A stretch of 64,000 nucleotides of DNA. Source: Camarhynchus parvulus (taxonomy: Eukaryota > Chordata > Aves > Passeriformes > Thraupidae). The stretch lies in contig NC_044584.1 in the NCBI RefSeq assembly GCF_901933205.1, forward strand, positions 11,263,001-11,327,000. Reading direction: 5' to 3'. The notes below the pieces were generated by a model. That model saw only the letters and a program-made list of their open reading frames with translations. It was not told the origin of the DNA and did not search any database. This document shows positions 48,801 through 60,359 of the stretch, in pieces. How positions within the stretch are numbered: the first letter of the stretch is position 1; every line of letters starts with the position of its first letter. The translations under genes were made by a program, and so were the position numbers.

Positions 48801-51795
48801 TTGCTCTGGGCAGGATCTGGTGTTTAGTGAGACTCACTGACATTGGGTGGGGAATTATTTCACACCAGGAATAGCTGTCAGCAGCCCTAGAGATTTGCTT
48901 GGTCAGTACTGTGGCTCTCTGGGACCTTTCTAAGAGGACCACTGATTATGTCCCATCAGCTTTCCCAAAAGCACAAAGTAACTTGGGAAAATTCCCCTTG
49001 AGTTGAACACCTCTGTATTTCAGAACATGTATTTTGAATTCTGAGTATATTTTGTCACAACTTAATATCCCCTTTCCAAAACTAACCACTTCTTCACGGA
49101 GGGGGAAATACTCAGATTCATTAACCCTCCCTTCCCCCTCCCAAACACTTCCAAATAGGAAGAGGAAACAAATGATGGCCTGACAATATGACTGCTTACC
49201 CATGCAGCACAATCTCCATGGAAACAGACTGTCCTAGAATAGCTCAATCACATGAGGGTTACATGACATGCATAAAGTAACCAGAAAACTGGAAAATATC
49301 TTAGAACTGGGGATACTTGCACTTAATTAATTACCCCCCAGGTCTTTGGAGAGTAGCTAATAAACAAAGCTAGTATTGAAAGCAATTTAGTCCATGCTTA
49401 CCATAATTTGTAAGTGATGGGATAGTGGAAAATTAACATGACCCTCACTTTAGGGCTCTTTATTTTTTCTAGTTTGGGTGACTTTTAGAATGAATTTTGA
49501 ATCATTTCCCACATGACCTCCTACTTGTTGAAATGGTACCACTGGTTTGGAGCATTGCCTTAGTAGATCCCTGTGGATTTCCCCCTTTTGTGTCAGCAGG
49601 CACTGACCATTTCACACTTTTTAGGACGTTTCAAACACTCTAAAGAGGAAATTCACTACTTGCAGTAGGAATTGACTGTGCATAAAAGGAATTGGAGAAC
49701 TATCTTTGGAATGTTTTCTTCTAGTTAATTATGTACTCAAAGGGCAGAGAGATTTATTGAGCGTATATTCAATACAGAAATGAATATATTTCACTGATGA
49801 TTAGTTTTCTGTCTGTAAAGTCAGTGTTTTTAACGTGGCTGTTGCAACAGAGTCATTGAAGAACCTGTTACACAAATCAGATATAAACAAGTGTATATTC
49901 TACCAATCCAGCATGAAGTAAATTACAGATAGGTAGAAAAAACAAATCATTTGTCCTTAGCAGGTCGTTGCATTGTTAGAACATTGCAGCCCTTCCAATA
50001 GTGCAAAGATTAATATCTGTGGGCTGGCAGAGATTGCCCATTACCCATTTCCTGTTTGTCCAAGCCCACATCACATTATTTGTCACAGCTTCCACTTCTG
50101 AGGTGAAGATTTGTTAATAAGATGTTTTGTACCCTGTGTGGGTGAAGCCCATGGAGTCATTACAGGTTTATATTGGCATGTTTGCTGTCTTGGTGCCCCT
50201 GATAGCAAACAACATAATCTTCATCATCTGTCTCCTGATGGAGGCTGGAAATGGCCATTGGTCATGACACAGGGAAACACTGGTTTGAAGATTCAGATCC
50301 TCAGGATTTAACTTGGGTCATGACAGGACTGTAAAGCACAAGAGCATCCACAGTTCTCAGCTCTAAGAGACACAGCACAGTTTCAGTCTATGTAAATAGT
50401 TCTTGTGTTGGTTATGACTGATTGTGCTCAATGCAACACTGCACCACTACTTTAAATTATTTTCAACTCTCACTAAAGTTTTCAAAGTTTTCATTGAAAG
50501 CAGTTTTAATCTCTTTGGAGAGGTAACCCTTTAGGGCTGTTGTATGGCTTGAAAAGAGCTCCTGATAGTTTCTCTGCTTTTCACTTTGCACCCTAAACAT
50601 TGCCTAACATTGACTAACATCATTGCCTGCTTGTGTGGTGCTTTTCTTTCTCATGCTCATACAGTACCAGTGGGAGTCTGAAACATCCCTCACATCAGTG
50701 AGGAAAATCCTGCTGGAACCTGCAGCTCTCACTGCTGCTGAAGGTTAACAGAGTCAGGTTTCATATCTGCTCCTCACAGTGTTTGTTCCAGACTGCCATT
50801 ACAGACTGGAAGTTAAAGGTTACATTTTTTAACAATCTGCTTTGCTTAATAAAAGCAAACACCATGATGTGTATTTTTAAACCACCTAACCCATGTTCTT
50901 CCAAAAACTTAAGTTGGGATTTGTCTAGGCTTTTGGTCCTGGTGGTCAAGTGGGATGTGTTGTGTTCCTGGAGTATTTACCATTGTCCACTTTCTGGATC
51001 CAAGAAAGAGATGCTCTGGGTTTTGTTATTTGTTCCCTTTGAATGGCTTTGGACTGGCTAAGAAGCACAATGAGGCATTCATTTTTGATCAGTTGATTGA
51101 TGACACTGCATATGTGCACCATTGTCACAGAATATGGGATTTTTCTAGACTGCCATTCCCATTTCCAAATGCAATCTAATACCTGGGCTTTGGAAGAGGA
51201 TGAAAGAAGTGAATATGATAACTGCCTATTGACCGAGCATGAAAACAAGCATTATTTTTTAAGAATGTAAAATGTTTCTTTTCCTTGGATTACTTTATCC
51301 TTTAAAAATTAATAATTTAAAAAGTGGTTTTGACTCTGCCTTTGTTCCAGTAAAAGGAACAAGGCTGTGGGACAGCCTAAGTGTGATATTGCTTACACCT
51401 GCATCGGGCCCAGCGCAACTTAAACGCTTTAAACACCTTGATCTGAATGGGGTGTTACATTTAAATAGGTAGTAAGTGTCCAAGTGTTGCAGATAATGTA
51501 ATATTTGCAGCAGGATACATATTTTTTTCTGGCTGTGTTGTAGGCCATTTGCAGGGTCAGAGTTTGGAAATGTTGTTTTCAATCTGTGCAAACAGAGCAA
51601 TGAGTCATTTTGCATTCTGAGTACAACAGGCAAAAGCAGCTTTTGGGAGGGCAGTGAAGGGGGCAGGGGGAGGCTGTGCCAGCTGCAAATCCAGTGCAGA
51701 AACTGTAAACATGGGCTACTGAAACAAGCTGGGCTTCAGTGGCTGTGAAATCCTCCAAACTCAGCTCTAGCTTAACAAATGCTTTGTTGTCTCAG
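45867..51795 (+). other. GPRC5B: GPRC5B intron 1
   Basis: The intron runs from GTGAGC to TTGTTGTCTCAG, about 5.9 kb. The first 700 bases belong to the CpG island and contain a strongly purine-rich stretch (about 46040-46265). The remainder is AT-rich and unique-looking. No nested gene, RNA or clear repeat is seen. A second AG four bases further (51798-51799) could serve as an alternative acceptor without changing the protein. Confidence 0.65.
46040..46265 (+). promoter_or_regulatory. G/A-rich tract with strong GC skew
   Basis: For over 200 bases the plus strand is almost only purine-rich blocks (GGGGGGATTAGATGGGATAT, GGAGAGGACGGGGAAGAGGA, GGGGGAGGAAGAGACGGGGA). It lies 170-400 bases behind the first exon. 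Such skew just inside CpG-island genes favours R-loops, and the G runs could form G-quadruplexes on the non-template strand. Confidence 0.5.
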
Positions 51796-51803
51796 ACAGA
51801 AAA

Positions 51804-52809
51804 ATGAAAACCTTCCCAGCCATTGGTTTCTTGCTGCTGTTGGTGATCAGCTATGGCTCTTCAGAGAACTCCAGCACGCCCCGGGGCTGCGGGCTGGACC
51901 TCCTGCCCCAGTACGTGTACCTGTGTGACCTGGACGCCATCTGGGGCATCGTGCTGGAGGCCGTGGCAGGGGCAGGTGTGCTGACCACGCTGCTGCTGAT
52001 GCTGATCTTGCTGGTGAGGCTGCCCTTCATCAAGGACAAAGAGAAGAAGAGCCCCCTGGGAATGCACTTCCTCTTTCTCTTCGGGACTCTGGGACTGTTT
52101 GGGCTGACGTTCGCGTTCATCATCCAGGAAGATGAGATGGTGTGCTCTACCCGAAGGTTTCTGTGGGGAGTTATCTTTGCTTTGTGCTTCTCCTGCTTGC
52201 TAGCCCAGGCCTGGAGGCTCCGCAGGCTCGTTCGCCACGGCAAGAGCCCGTCGGGGTGGCACCTGGCCGGGGTGGCCACGTGCCTGATGCTGGTGCAGGT
52301 CATCATCGCGACCGAGTGGCTGGTCCTGACCGTGGTCAGGGAGAACAAGCTGGCCTGCAGCTACGAGCCCATGGATTTTGTGATGGCCTCCATTTATGTC
52401 ATGTTCCTGATGGTATTTACCATGGGATTCTCGTTTTTCACTCTCTGTGGGAAGTTTAAGAAATGGAAGAAAAACGGAGTATGCCTCATTATAACGCTTT
52501 TCTTTTCCATTCTGATCTGGGTGGCCTGGATGACTATGTACCTCTTCGGGAACGCTGAGCTCCAGAGAAGGGACAAATGGAGTGATCCCACTCTGGCTAT
52601 TGCACTGGTGTCCAGTGGCTGGGTGTTTGTTATTTTTCATGCCATCCCAGAGGTCCACTGTACCATCCTTCCATCACAGCAGGAAAACACACCCAATTAT
52701 TTTGATACTTCACAGCCAAGGATGCGTGAAACCGCTTTTGAGGAAGATATACAGCTTCCTAGGAGCTACATGGAAAATAAAGCCTTTTCAATGGATGAAC
52801 ATAATGCAG
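51804..52809 (+). CDS. GPRC5B: GPRC5B coding exon 2 (residues 1-335 plus one base)
   Basis: GPRC5B (RAIG2) is an orphan class C group 5 receptor of the plasma membrane, abundant in brain. The exon starts at 51796 after TCTCAG and the ATG is at 51804 (A at -3). A signal peptide covers about residues 1-20 and N22 is an N-glycosylation sequon (NSS). The seven TMs are about 48-72, 86-107, 118-138, 153-177, 191-215, 225-247 and 263-282. C114 and C185 are placed for the loop disulfide. The N-terminal domain is short, as is usual for group 5 and unlike other class C receptors. The exon ends HNA plus one base at donor GCAG|GTAAAA, so the next codon is split. GPRC5A, C and D are the paralogues; the tail identifies B. 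Confidence 0.95.
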
Positions 52810-52979
52810 GTAAAAATTGCCTATAAAGGACTATATTTTTTTGTAGTGTCAAGAAAACTCTCTGTATGAGACAATTTTCAGGTGTTGAAAACAAAGGTCA
52901 TGATAAATACAATAATTTTCACACTACACTTTGTTCCCTTTTACAATTTTCACTAAGATATCCCCTAGTGAGAGAGAAA

Positions 52980-53212
52980 AATAAAAAAATGCAGACAATA
53001 CATAGGTTAAAATTATCTTCTGCATGTCGATTTTTCTTTGAAAAACTGAACAATTTCAAATGCAAAGCCAATTTCAAATGCAAAGGCAACACCAAAAGAA
53101 TTAAAAAATCATTGTGGAAAAAATAACCTTTAAATAATTTAAATGACATTTTTTGTAATTAGCAGTTATCAACATTTAATACAAAATATTTTCCCAAAAC
53201 TTCAGAAATAAA
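52980..53212 (+). terminator. candidate intronic poly(A) signals of GPRC5B
   Basis: There are two AATAAA hexamers, at 52980-52985 and 53207-53212, within 400 bases of the exon 2 donor. The stop codon of the unspliced frame (52824-52826) is just upstream of both. They could produce a short receptor without the C-terminal 52 residues. Their downstream elements are unremarkable, so use is uncertain. Confidence 0.25.
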
Positions 53213-56156
53213 TGAAGAGGTCTATGTTACAAATTGCTCAACCACTTGAGCAACAAAATTATTATTATTAATTATCTTTCCATTAAAATTGATTTAGTGC
53301 CACTTTGTGTCCCTGTGGGGGGAAGAAATGCCAAGTAGCTTACAGACAGTTCAGAGACAGCCTTTGTTCTGAAGGCTTGAACATCTGAGCTTTCACAGAG
53401 GTTTCCAGGTAATTTGCCTTCCTTGTGGTAGAACGATGTGTGATCACACGTCATTAAAATTTGCAGTGGAAATGTTTTTGAGGGATTGCTGAAAGGACCA
53501 GCCACAACTGGATGCTTCAGAGATCCAAACCCTTGCTGAAGGTTCAACCCCTGTCAGAAATGCCAGGGATGCCTCTGACCAGCAGTGGGAAGCAGGAGCC
53601 CCGTGGTGTTCTTGCCCCACACCTGGATAAAGGATTTTGTTCCAAGTCACACTGATTGTTTCTCACTCTATTTAAGAAGAATATTGGCCTGGTAGCCCAG
53701 GCAGGAGTTGCCACATTGCTCTGGTAGCCCCTGAAAGAAGATTTAGAGCACGTGGTCCAGGCACTTCACCTTCCTACTCATCTTTATGTGTCTTTGATTT
53801 CCTCTGGGTTTGATGTTTCCCTGGGCACTGACCAGACTTGGAGGAAAACAGCACTTTTGTTTGGCACAGTGTCAGGTCAGGAAGGCATTTCTTCCTCTAA
53901 GTTTTTTTAGCAGGAGCTTTAAAGGTCTCCTTCTAGTAGGGAAGTTTGTTCTGTGAGTAGATACCATAAGGGCAGCAGTAAAACAAAAAAAATCACACGA
54001 ATAAAAGAATGGTTGTTATTACTAATGTTCCAAAGCAAGAGGCAGTTGCACTATGGACTGTTAAAACCACACTTATTTTTTTTCTGTGGTGGTTTTTTTT
54101 TTTTACTGTCCTCCATCCCCCATTAAATTAATTTCATAGTAAAGTAACTGCAGTGGCTTCAGTGAAGCTATTTCTGGCTAAGGCAGATCTAAGAACAAAA
54201 TTGGATCTTTCACTCTGTATCATTCCCATTCATGGATGCATTTTTAAAAAAGAATTGGAATCTCCTTTTTGATCTAATCATTCAGTAATTAAGTTTTTTT
54301 GTGAAATGGATAGATGTATGATAGCTACAAAATCATTATACTGTCTATTATAGTGCAATTTATGTTCTGTTTTAATCTATCTGAATGACAGTACAATACA
54401 AAATAGATTTCCTTATCTGATGCCCTTGTTAATGTATACCATAATAAATGCCTGTCATTCCTATTCCCATGGCATACCGGAATTTTTAATACATCAAAAC
54501 AGATTAAATCTTCCTTTGCAGCAGTTCTTTAGGGACTGGCTTGGGACAGCAGGCTTTGGAGACAAAACTTAGGAGAATGGTAGAGACTTAAAGTAAATAC
54601 TTTAAATAATAACCAAGGCACTGAGTCAGATCTCTGTGCTGGGGTTGTCAGTGGCAAAGCACCTGGAGTCTGTGGGCAATTGGCTCTGCAGGGGTGAAGA
54701 GAATGTTCTCTCCTTTCATCCATTTAATCAGTCTGAGAATTCATCATCAAGAGTTCAGAAATTACTGGAAGGGTACTTTGTTCAACTACTTCATCCTTAA
54801 GAAAGATGTTTAAGATTAGAAGATGTACTAGTTGTGAAGTTTGGAAGACATGATAAGCAGAAAACAATTCCCTGACTGTAATAATTGTTTTAGTAAATAG
54901 TTAGCTTTAAGTAGAAAACGTGCCTGGACAAAAATATTTTCCATTAATTCTTGTTATTTCCGCTACTACTTGTATAAAACAATTTCATAACTTTGCTCTT
55001 TTTTAAGATTTTAAGCAATCTGAACAGCGTTCAGGTTCAAACAAGCATATGTCCTCCTTGATTCCTTCTTTCTTAGCAAGAATGTTCCTTCAAGTTATGC
55101 ATTGCAACAAGAGCTGCTCTACACCAGGAATAACATAAAGCATTAATAAAGCAAGCCTATTTTACAGTCACTAATTTAAACATAATTTAAACGGCATACT
55201 AATCTGGGATTTTAGTATTTATATGATAGGTTGAAATATCTCTTTAGAAGAGTCATTTTCATAGGTGTGCTTTCTAAACTTATATTAAAGTATTTAGAAA
55301 GCCTGGACAAAGAGCAGTTGACTGAGTTCTCAGTGCTCTCTGGAAGTGCACTGCACAATAGTAGGGCAACCTCTGTAGGCAGAGAGAATTTGCCTTAAAC
55401 AAGAGAAATCTGGATGTGAAATGTAGAATGCAGCAGCTGTCAGGAAACCCAAGCCCAAGGAGCTCTGGTATCGTTAAATTTCATTTAATAACTTCTAGTA
55501 CTACCAGTCACAGTCACAGCCAATGCCTAAAAGCAAAGTGAACAAAATTTCAGATGTGTTACAAAGAGGTTTTGACAAATATCCTCAGTACTGCTTGTTT
55601 TTTATCTATACATGCCCTTTGCAAGTGGGTTTGTTTAATAGTAATGTAAAAAGTACAAGGAAAAATGTTAAAACTGGTGTGAGAAAAAAAATCCAAAATG
55701 AGTATTCTGTCTACAACCTTTGTCACAGATTCTCACATCAAAAAAAGTGTAGCTGTTTGCAATAATAGGGAAAGAAAATTTAGCAATATGAAATTGAATT
55801 TACTGGCTCTTTAAGATCGCTTTGAAATGACTGTGTATATTTTGTGTAAATATTCTGTATAAATATTTTAATGATGGTGTGCATTATAAAGATTTTTGTG
55901 TCTGTGTGTAATAGCAAATACCATGTGTGTTTATCACACAAAAAGTAGTCAAATAGCAAAAAAAAGGTTACTGACCTTGGGATGGTTAAATATCTAATAG
56001 AAAATACTTCATTCCAGTTTAGGCATTTTCATAATTTTTTCTCCCAGTGTTCTGCAAAAATATGTCATTTCCAAATAGAGCAAGTGAGGGTCTATATGTA
56101 TCTGAAGTCAACAGCTGAGCATTTGCAGGGTGGAATTTCTAAATTTCCATGCTAAA

Positions 56157-56585
56157 TCAGTACTGTTCTTCATCTTGGTGCACAACTCCCAAAGAGAGGA
56201 GTAGCAGTGGATAGAGGACAGCATATGGCAGTAGGATCCATTTAAATCTTCTTCTACACAGAGCAACTACATTGGAGATAAATCCTGGCTTCATTAAAGT
56301 CTGGGCTAAAATTCTCACAAACTTCAGCTCATTCATGATTTCAGCCAGAGACTGTAGAATTGTAATTTGAATTAAATCTAAGAGAAGTTCTTGCCCTAGG
56401 TGCCTGAACTGGGCATGTTTCTGTTTAGCAGCTAACAGATGAGTTTTGCCCGTTGTGTGATAAATGAGCTCTGTTCCCTGGCCACGTCTGAGTGCACTGA
56501 AGTCATTATTTAGCCTCAAAATTAAAGAGGGAGTTTGTATGTGCCAATCCCCAGCCTGCTTTACAGAGAGCAGCATATCCCTCAT
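56157..56585 (-). CDS. unrecognised 142-codon antisense frame in GPRC5B intron 2
   Basis: I do not recognise this protein. The frame opens with an ATG at 56585 and ends TGA. It is preceded by an in-frame TAA at 56607-56609, and no acceptor-like AG lies between. The translation is hydrophilic for about 110 residues, then a basic patch (CRRRFK, 110-115), a hydrophobic stretch of about 20 residues (116-135) and an acidic end HQDEEQY. That layout resembles a tail-anchored membrane protein. It may equally be chance: there is no family match, no visible promoter and no poly(A) evidence. It is listed because it is long for an AT-rich intron. Confidence 0.15.
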   Translation of the reverse strand: MRDMLLSVKQAGDWHIQTPSLILRLNNDFSALRRGQGTELIYHTTGKTHLLAAKQKHAQFRHLGQELLLDLIQITILQSLAEIMNELKFVRILAQTLMKPGFISNVVALCRRRFKWILLPYAVLYPLLLLSLGVVHQDEEQY

Positions 56586-57266
56586 TATGCATATCTCACT
56601 CAGAATTTACATCTTGAACCCAAACTTGTACTAAAATTAATGGGGAGACTGTTTTATTCCTGGTATAAACATCCAAAAGGACACTCAGTGTCTTCTCTTT
56701 GCCTTCAGTGATTTGCCAGGTTTAAGCTATTCAAAAGCAATATTTACTCCATCTTTCTAGTTTCTCAGAGTAAATATAATCTGAAACATCTGGAAAATCC
56801 TTATTTGCTAGTCATGCTGAAGTAATGCTCAGGGGGTTGTGAGCATTGCTTACTGGCTTGAGCAAGGCTTTGGATCCCTGTCCACTGAGCTTGATAGAAA
56901 GCAAAATGTAGCACATTTCACTTAACCCCACAGTATCCAGACCAACACAGGGAGCACTTTGCAAAAGGCATTGTGCAAGATACATCACAGATTTGGTGAC
57001 TAAAGACACTGAGCTCCCACTCAAATGAGATTAAGCAAGCTTCAAAAATCTAGTTCCTTTTTCCCCCACCCTAGCAAACAATTAATTTAATGTAAATCTG
57101 ATTCTTCTGAAATCTGTTCCCAACGTGTAAGGGAAACAGCTGTTCAAAAGCAACGTGGAAGTTAAAATCAGTGGCAAAGTTCCCAATAACCAAACTGGAA
57201 GGAAGAGGCTCTGTGACTGCACAGCTTTAGTTGTGCTCTAATGTGATGTCTCTTTTCCAAACGCAG

Positions 57267-57379
57267 CGCTGAGGACGGCAGGATTTCGGAACGGCAGCTT
57301 GGGCAGCCGGCCCAGTGCTCCTTTTAGAAGCAATGTTTATCAGCCAACTGAGATGGCAGTTGTGCTAAATGGTGGGACT
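57267..57379 (+). CDS. GPRC5B: GPRC5B coding exon 3 (residues 336-373)
   Basis: The exon is bounded by acceptor AACGCAG and donor ACT|GTAAGT. The split codon g+cg gives Ala, and the frame continues ALRTAGFRNGSLGSRPSAPF, then RSNVYQPTEMAVVLNGGT. This is the conserved cytoplasmic tail of GPRC5B. The exon ends in phase 0. As I remember the mammalian protein (403 residues), this segment there holds a duplicated GSLGKRPS-like unit; here only one copy is present, which explains part of the shorter total length. Confidence 0.93.
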
Positions 57380-58735
57380 GTAAGTATCAAAATGTGATCA
57401 TTTAAGAAATCTTTGAAATGCACTGATATATACAACCATTACTAATTGAAAAACCTGCTTTAGCTTATTCACAGCAGGGGGAAAGCTATAAATGAAAATT
57501 TAAGGCAGCAAGTATGCATGTAATGCTTCCCTTCCCTCTAGAACATATGTAGTTAACAAGTATTTTGCATTTGTTTACTTGGCTATTCACAGTTTGCAGT
57601 GCAGCTTCAGTGAACCAAGTTTTTTTTGTAAGACAACGTATTCAATGGCCCTTACAAATTAAATTTGTGTTAAGGTATTTAACATAACTATTAAGTGACA
57701 CCATTTCTAATCTGATTTTTTTCAAGATGGTGTGAGTCACACAGATGTTTTCAGGCAGTATGTTACTTTAAATAATTGTTGCAGATAATGGTTGTCTCAC
57801 ATATATTCCATTTACTTGTAAAATACATGTAATTCTTTGTAACTTACAGATTTGTACATATTTTGAGGAGGGATTCATAAAAGAGGAATATAGAATATTT
57901 TCATGTTAATAGCATCAATTTTTCTTCCTTGTAGAATGGTTTGGCATATCTTTGATAGACCTGTATTTTTGCAGTCTGGTTTTTGTAAGATTGGTTTAGC
58001 GATGCCAAACGGACTTTACAAATGTTTTTCACTTATGTCTAATTTTCACTAAAGACATTTCATATAGCAGGCATACTGTTGAAAAAGAAAAATTTTCATC
58101 CTCACATTTTTCATGCATATCTACATGCTTCTTAAAAATCTACTCATGAGCCAGTTTGTACTCATGTGAGTTGGGTTTTCTTTCTTTTGAATCATGAGCT
58201 GATTCCATAACTCAACCTCTACATTTAAAGCCAGTTTAAAATGAACTGATTGCAGGTCTAGTTTTGATTTTAAGTAAGTAAAGTTTTGGCTGATTTTAGT
58301 GGACAAGAGGGAGTAGATACAAGAATTCTCCTCCGTGGGTAAGACCGTGTGAAACATGTCAACTTGAGTAAAATGAAAAGGTTTGGCTTTGCTGTCAGTA
58401 ATGGATTGCATCCTTCTGATGTTTTAATTAATCTCTGCCTGTTTTCTGATAGCAGAATGTGCAGCTCAGGGAGAAGGCAGTTAAAGGATGAGAAGCTTGA
58501 GAATTTGGTTTTTTTGTTTGTTTTGCTTTTTTCTGAGTTGGATACAAAGCTCATGTGTATATATAGTCATGGTTTTACAGAGATAAATGCACTGTATGGG
58601 TGGAAGATGAGTTTCTTTGTATCAATTTGCTCTAGAACTGCCATCTGGAAAGCTGTCCTGTACGTGTAGCGTGCTAACACTGATTTTTGAACAGTCTAGA
58701 TCTCTCAGTTACCGGTTTATTATCCTTATTTCCAG
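57380..58735 (+). other. GPRC5B: GPRC5B intron 3
   Basis: The intron runs from GTAAGTATC to TTATTTCCAG, about 1.36 kb and AT-rich. No nested gene or clear repeat is seen. Open frames of about 95-106 codons around 58.1-58.7 kb have no recognisable content. Confidence 0.9.
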
Positions 58736-58780
58736 ATACCAACTGCTCCGCCAAGTTACACTGGACGACACCTCTGGTGA
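58736..58780 (+). CDS. GPRC5B: GPRC5B terminal coding exon 4 (residues 374-387)
   Basis: After TTATTTCCAG the frame reads IPTAPPSYTGRHLW and stops at TGA 58778-58780. This is the highly conserved C-terminal end of GPRC5B. Joined to exons 2 and 3 it completes an uninterrupted 387-residue protein. The exon continues as 3' UTR. Confidence 0.95.
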   Translation: MPTAPPSYTGRHLW

Positions 58781-59219
58781 AAGGCTGTAGGCTGTAGAGA
58801 ATAAGAATCCTTGTTCAGATGTTGTTCCCTGGCAGTGTGTCTTTGAGGGAAGGAATCCATAACAGTACCAGAACAAAGCAACAAAACATCCAGGATCTTT
58901 CTAAATCCTACAGAGGATTTTGCTTAAATGTGAACACCATTGAATGGAGAATTGCAAAAGCAAAATTGTGAAACTGAAGCTGAATCTAATTTAAAACAGA
59001 AGTAGGCACACCTTAAATTGGCAGAGGAGATACTGTATCCTGAAGTGTAAGATATTCTCTTGTCTGTAACTTGTGTGCCAGGCAAGCCTGGTTTTGGTGG
59101 TTGCCAGTTGCTTGCAAAATCCCTTCCTCTCACCTAAACTTAATTCATGTTGCCACAAGAGATTGCCACTACAGTGCGAAAACACGCGGGATTTCTTTCC
59201 ATTTTTCTCCTTTTCCTGT

Positions 59220-59705
59220 CATGTCCAAGGTCACGAGAAGCCCCGTTTGCTCCCTCCCTGGCTGTGCTGTACGGTCACGCAGCACCGTGTGTGGTCAGAC
59301 ACGGTCCCTCGGTGGCAGACCGGTCCCTGTGGCTCTGCAGGCTGATGCTCTGTTCTCTCAGGAGCTCTGCTCTGTCAGGAGCTCAGCTGCCCTGGAGGTG
59401 CAGTTCGGAGCTCTGTGCATGTTCCGGGCGCCTTGTGGAGCTTCCTGGGGCAGAGAGAGAAGCGCGGCCCCGGCAGGGCGGCTCTCCCCGGCCCCAGGGA
59501 TGGATTCGGTGACAGCAGCCCCGGCCGGCTGTGAGTAGAGCGAGCCCACAGGCGAAGCCGTCCCTGGGAGGGCTGTTCTGGCCAGGCTGGGCTGGCAGAG
59601 GCGCTGCGGAGCCGCCGGGGTGCGGAGGGTCAGAGGCCGAGCCCCCGTGGTTGGAAGCCGAGCGCTCCGCTCCCCTCGGCCGCAGCTGTTCGTGCATTTC
59701 AATGT
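59220..59705. other. CpG-rich patch in the GPRC5B 3' UTR region
   Basis: I count about 35 CpGs in roughly 480 bases, with AT-rich DNA on both sides. Open frames on both strands (for example 59071-59538 plus, 59383-59913 minus) have no recognisable protein and reflect high GC. A short tandem of TCAGGAGCTC words lies at 59356-59385. It could be a CpG island for an antisense or downstream transcript, or an inserted GC-rich element. Confidence 0.45.
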
Positions 59706-60264
59706 GGTTGTGCATTTTAGTGCCTAGAGAGTAGAATCTCTGTGCTGGAGGTGGTTTGTTGTTGTTTTTGTTTCTATTTAAGGTGGTTTCTTCCCTAGTC
59801 CTCCTCTCCCCATCCAGTTTCTTGAGTTGATATAAGGCAGAGTTTTCAAGGCTGTTCATCTTTGTTTTCTCCAGGTTATTTAAACGGTTCCCATTGCCCA
59901 TTTGTTGTGCCATGGTTTCTCATTATGTTCAAGCAATCATTCCTTTCTTTAACATTTAATACATATCGGACATTGAAAACATCACTGTATCCTCACTGTT
60001 TGGCCAATGTTAATCTTAGCTTTCCTCAATACTAAAAGCTAATTGTTTTTACTTGAAGGCATAGGAAACATCTAACAATTAAACTTTGCATATGCTGTAA
60101 TAAAAATATATATTTTCAAACTAAAAAGAAAAAGTACAAATAACTGAATAGCTTAGTAGCTTCATAGAGAGAAGTTACTTGCTGTATACTGCAGAAGAAA
60201 GACAAGCTTTTTATTTTTCAAGAGTCTTCCTGATTCCTCATGTACCTCCATTTCTACTGAATTA

Positions 60265-60359
60265 GGAGCCTAGTCCTGCAGACCTGTACTCCCACGAGTA
60301 GTCCCATCGACACCAGTAGGTCTACACAAGGTACAGAGGCTGCAAGACCAGTCCCTAAG
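60265..60359. repeat. ancient palindromic (hairpin) interspersed repeat
   Basis: The left arm (GTCCTGCAGACCTGTACTCC, from 60273) is mirrored by the right arm, whose reverse complement reads GGTCTTGCAGCCTCTGTACC. Between them lies ACGAGTAGTCCCATCGACACC. This order (cctgcag... actcacacgagtagtcccattgac... and its mirror) matches a hairpin repeat I remember from turtle, crocodile and bird genomes. I cannot give its database name. Confidence 0.5.

Larger units (their letters stand above)
52810..57266 (+). other. GPRC5B: GPRC5B intron 2
   Basis: The intron runs from GTAAAA to CCAAACGCAG, about 4.5 kb and AT-rich. If exon 2 is not spliced the frame adds GKNCL and stops at 52824-52826, giving a 340-residue form. 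AATAAA signals at 52980-52985 and 53207-53212 could end such a transcript. An 18-bp tandem duplication (53051-53086, unit CAATTTCAAATGCAAAGC) and an antisense open frame (56157-56585) lie inside. Confidence 0.85.
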
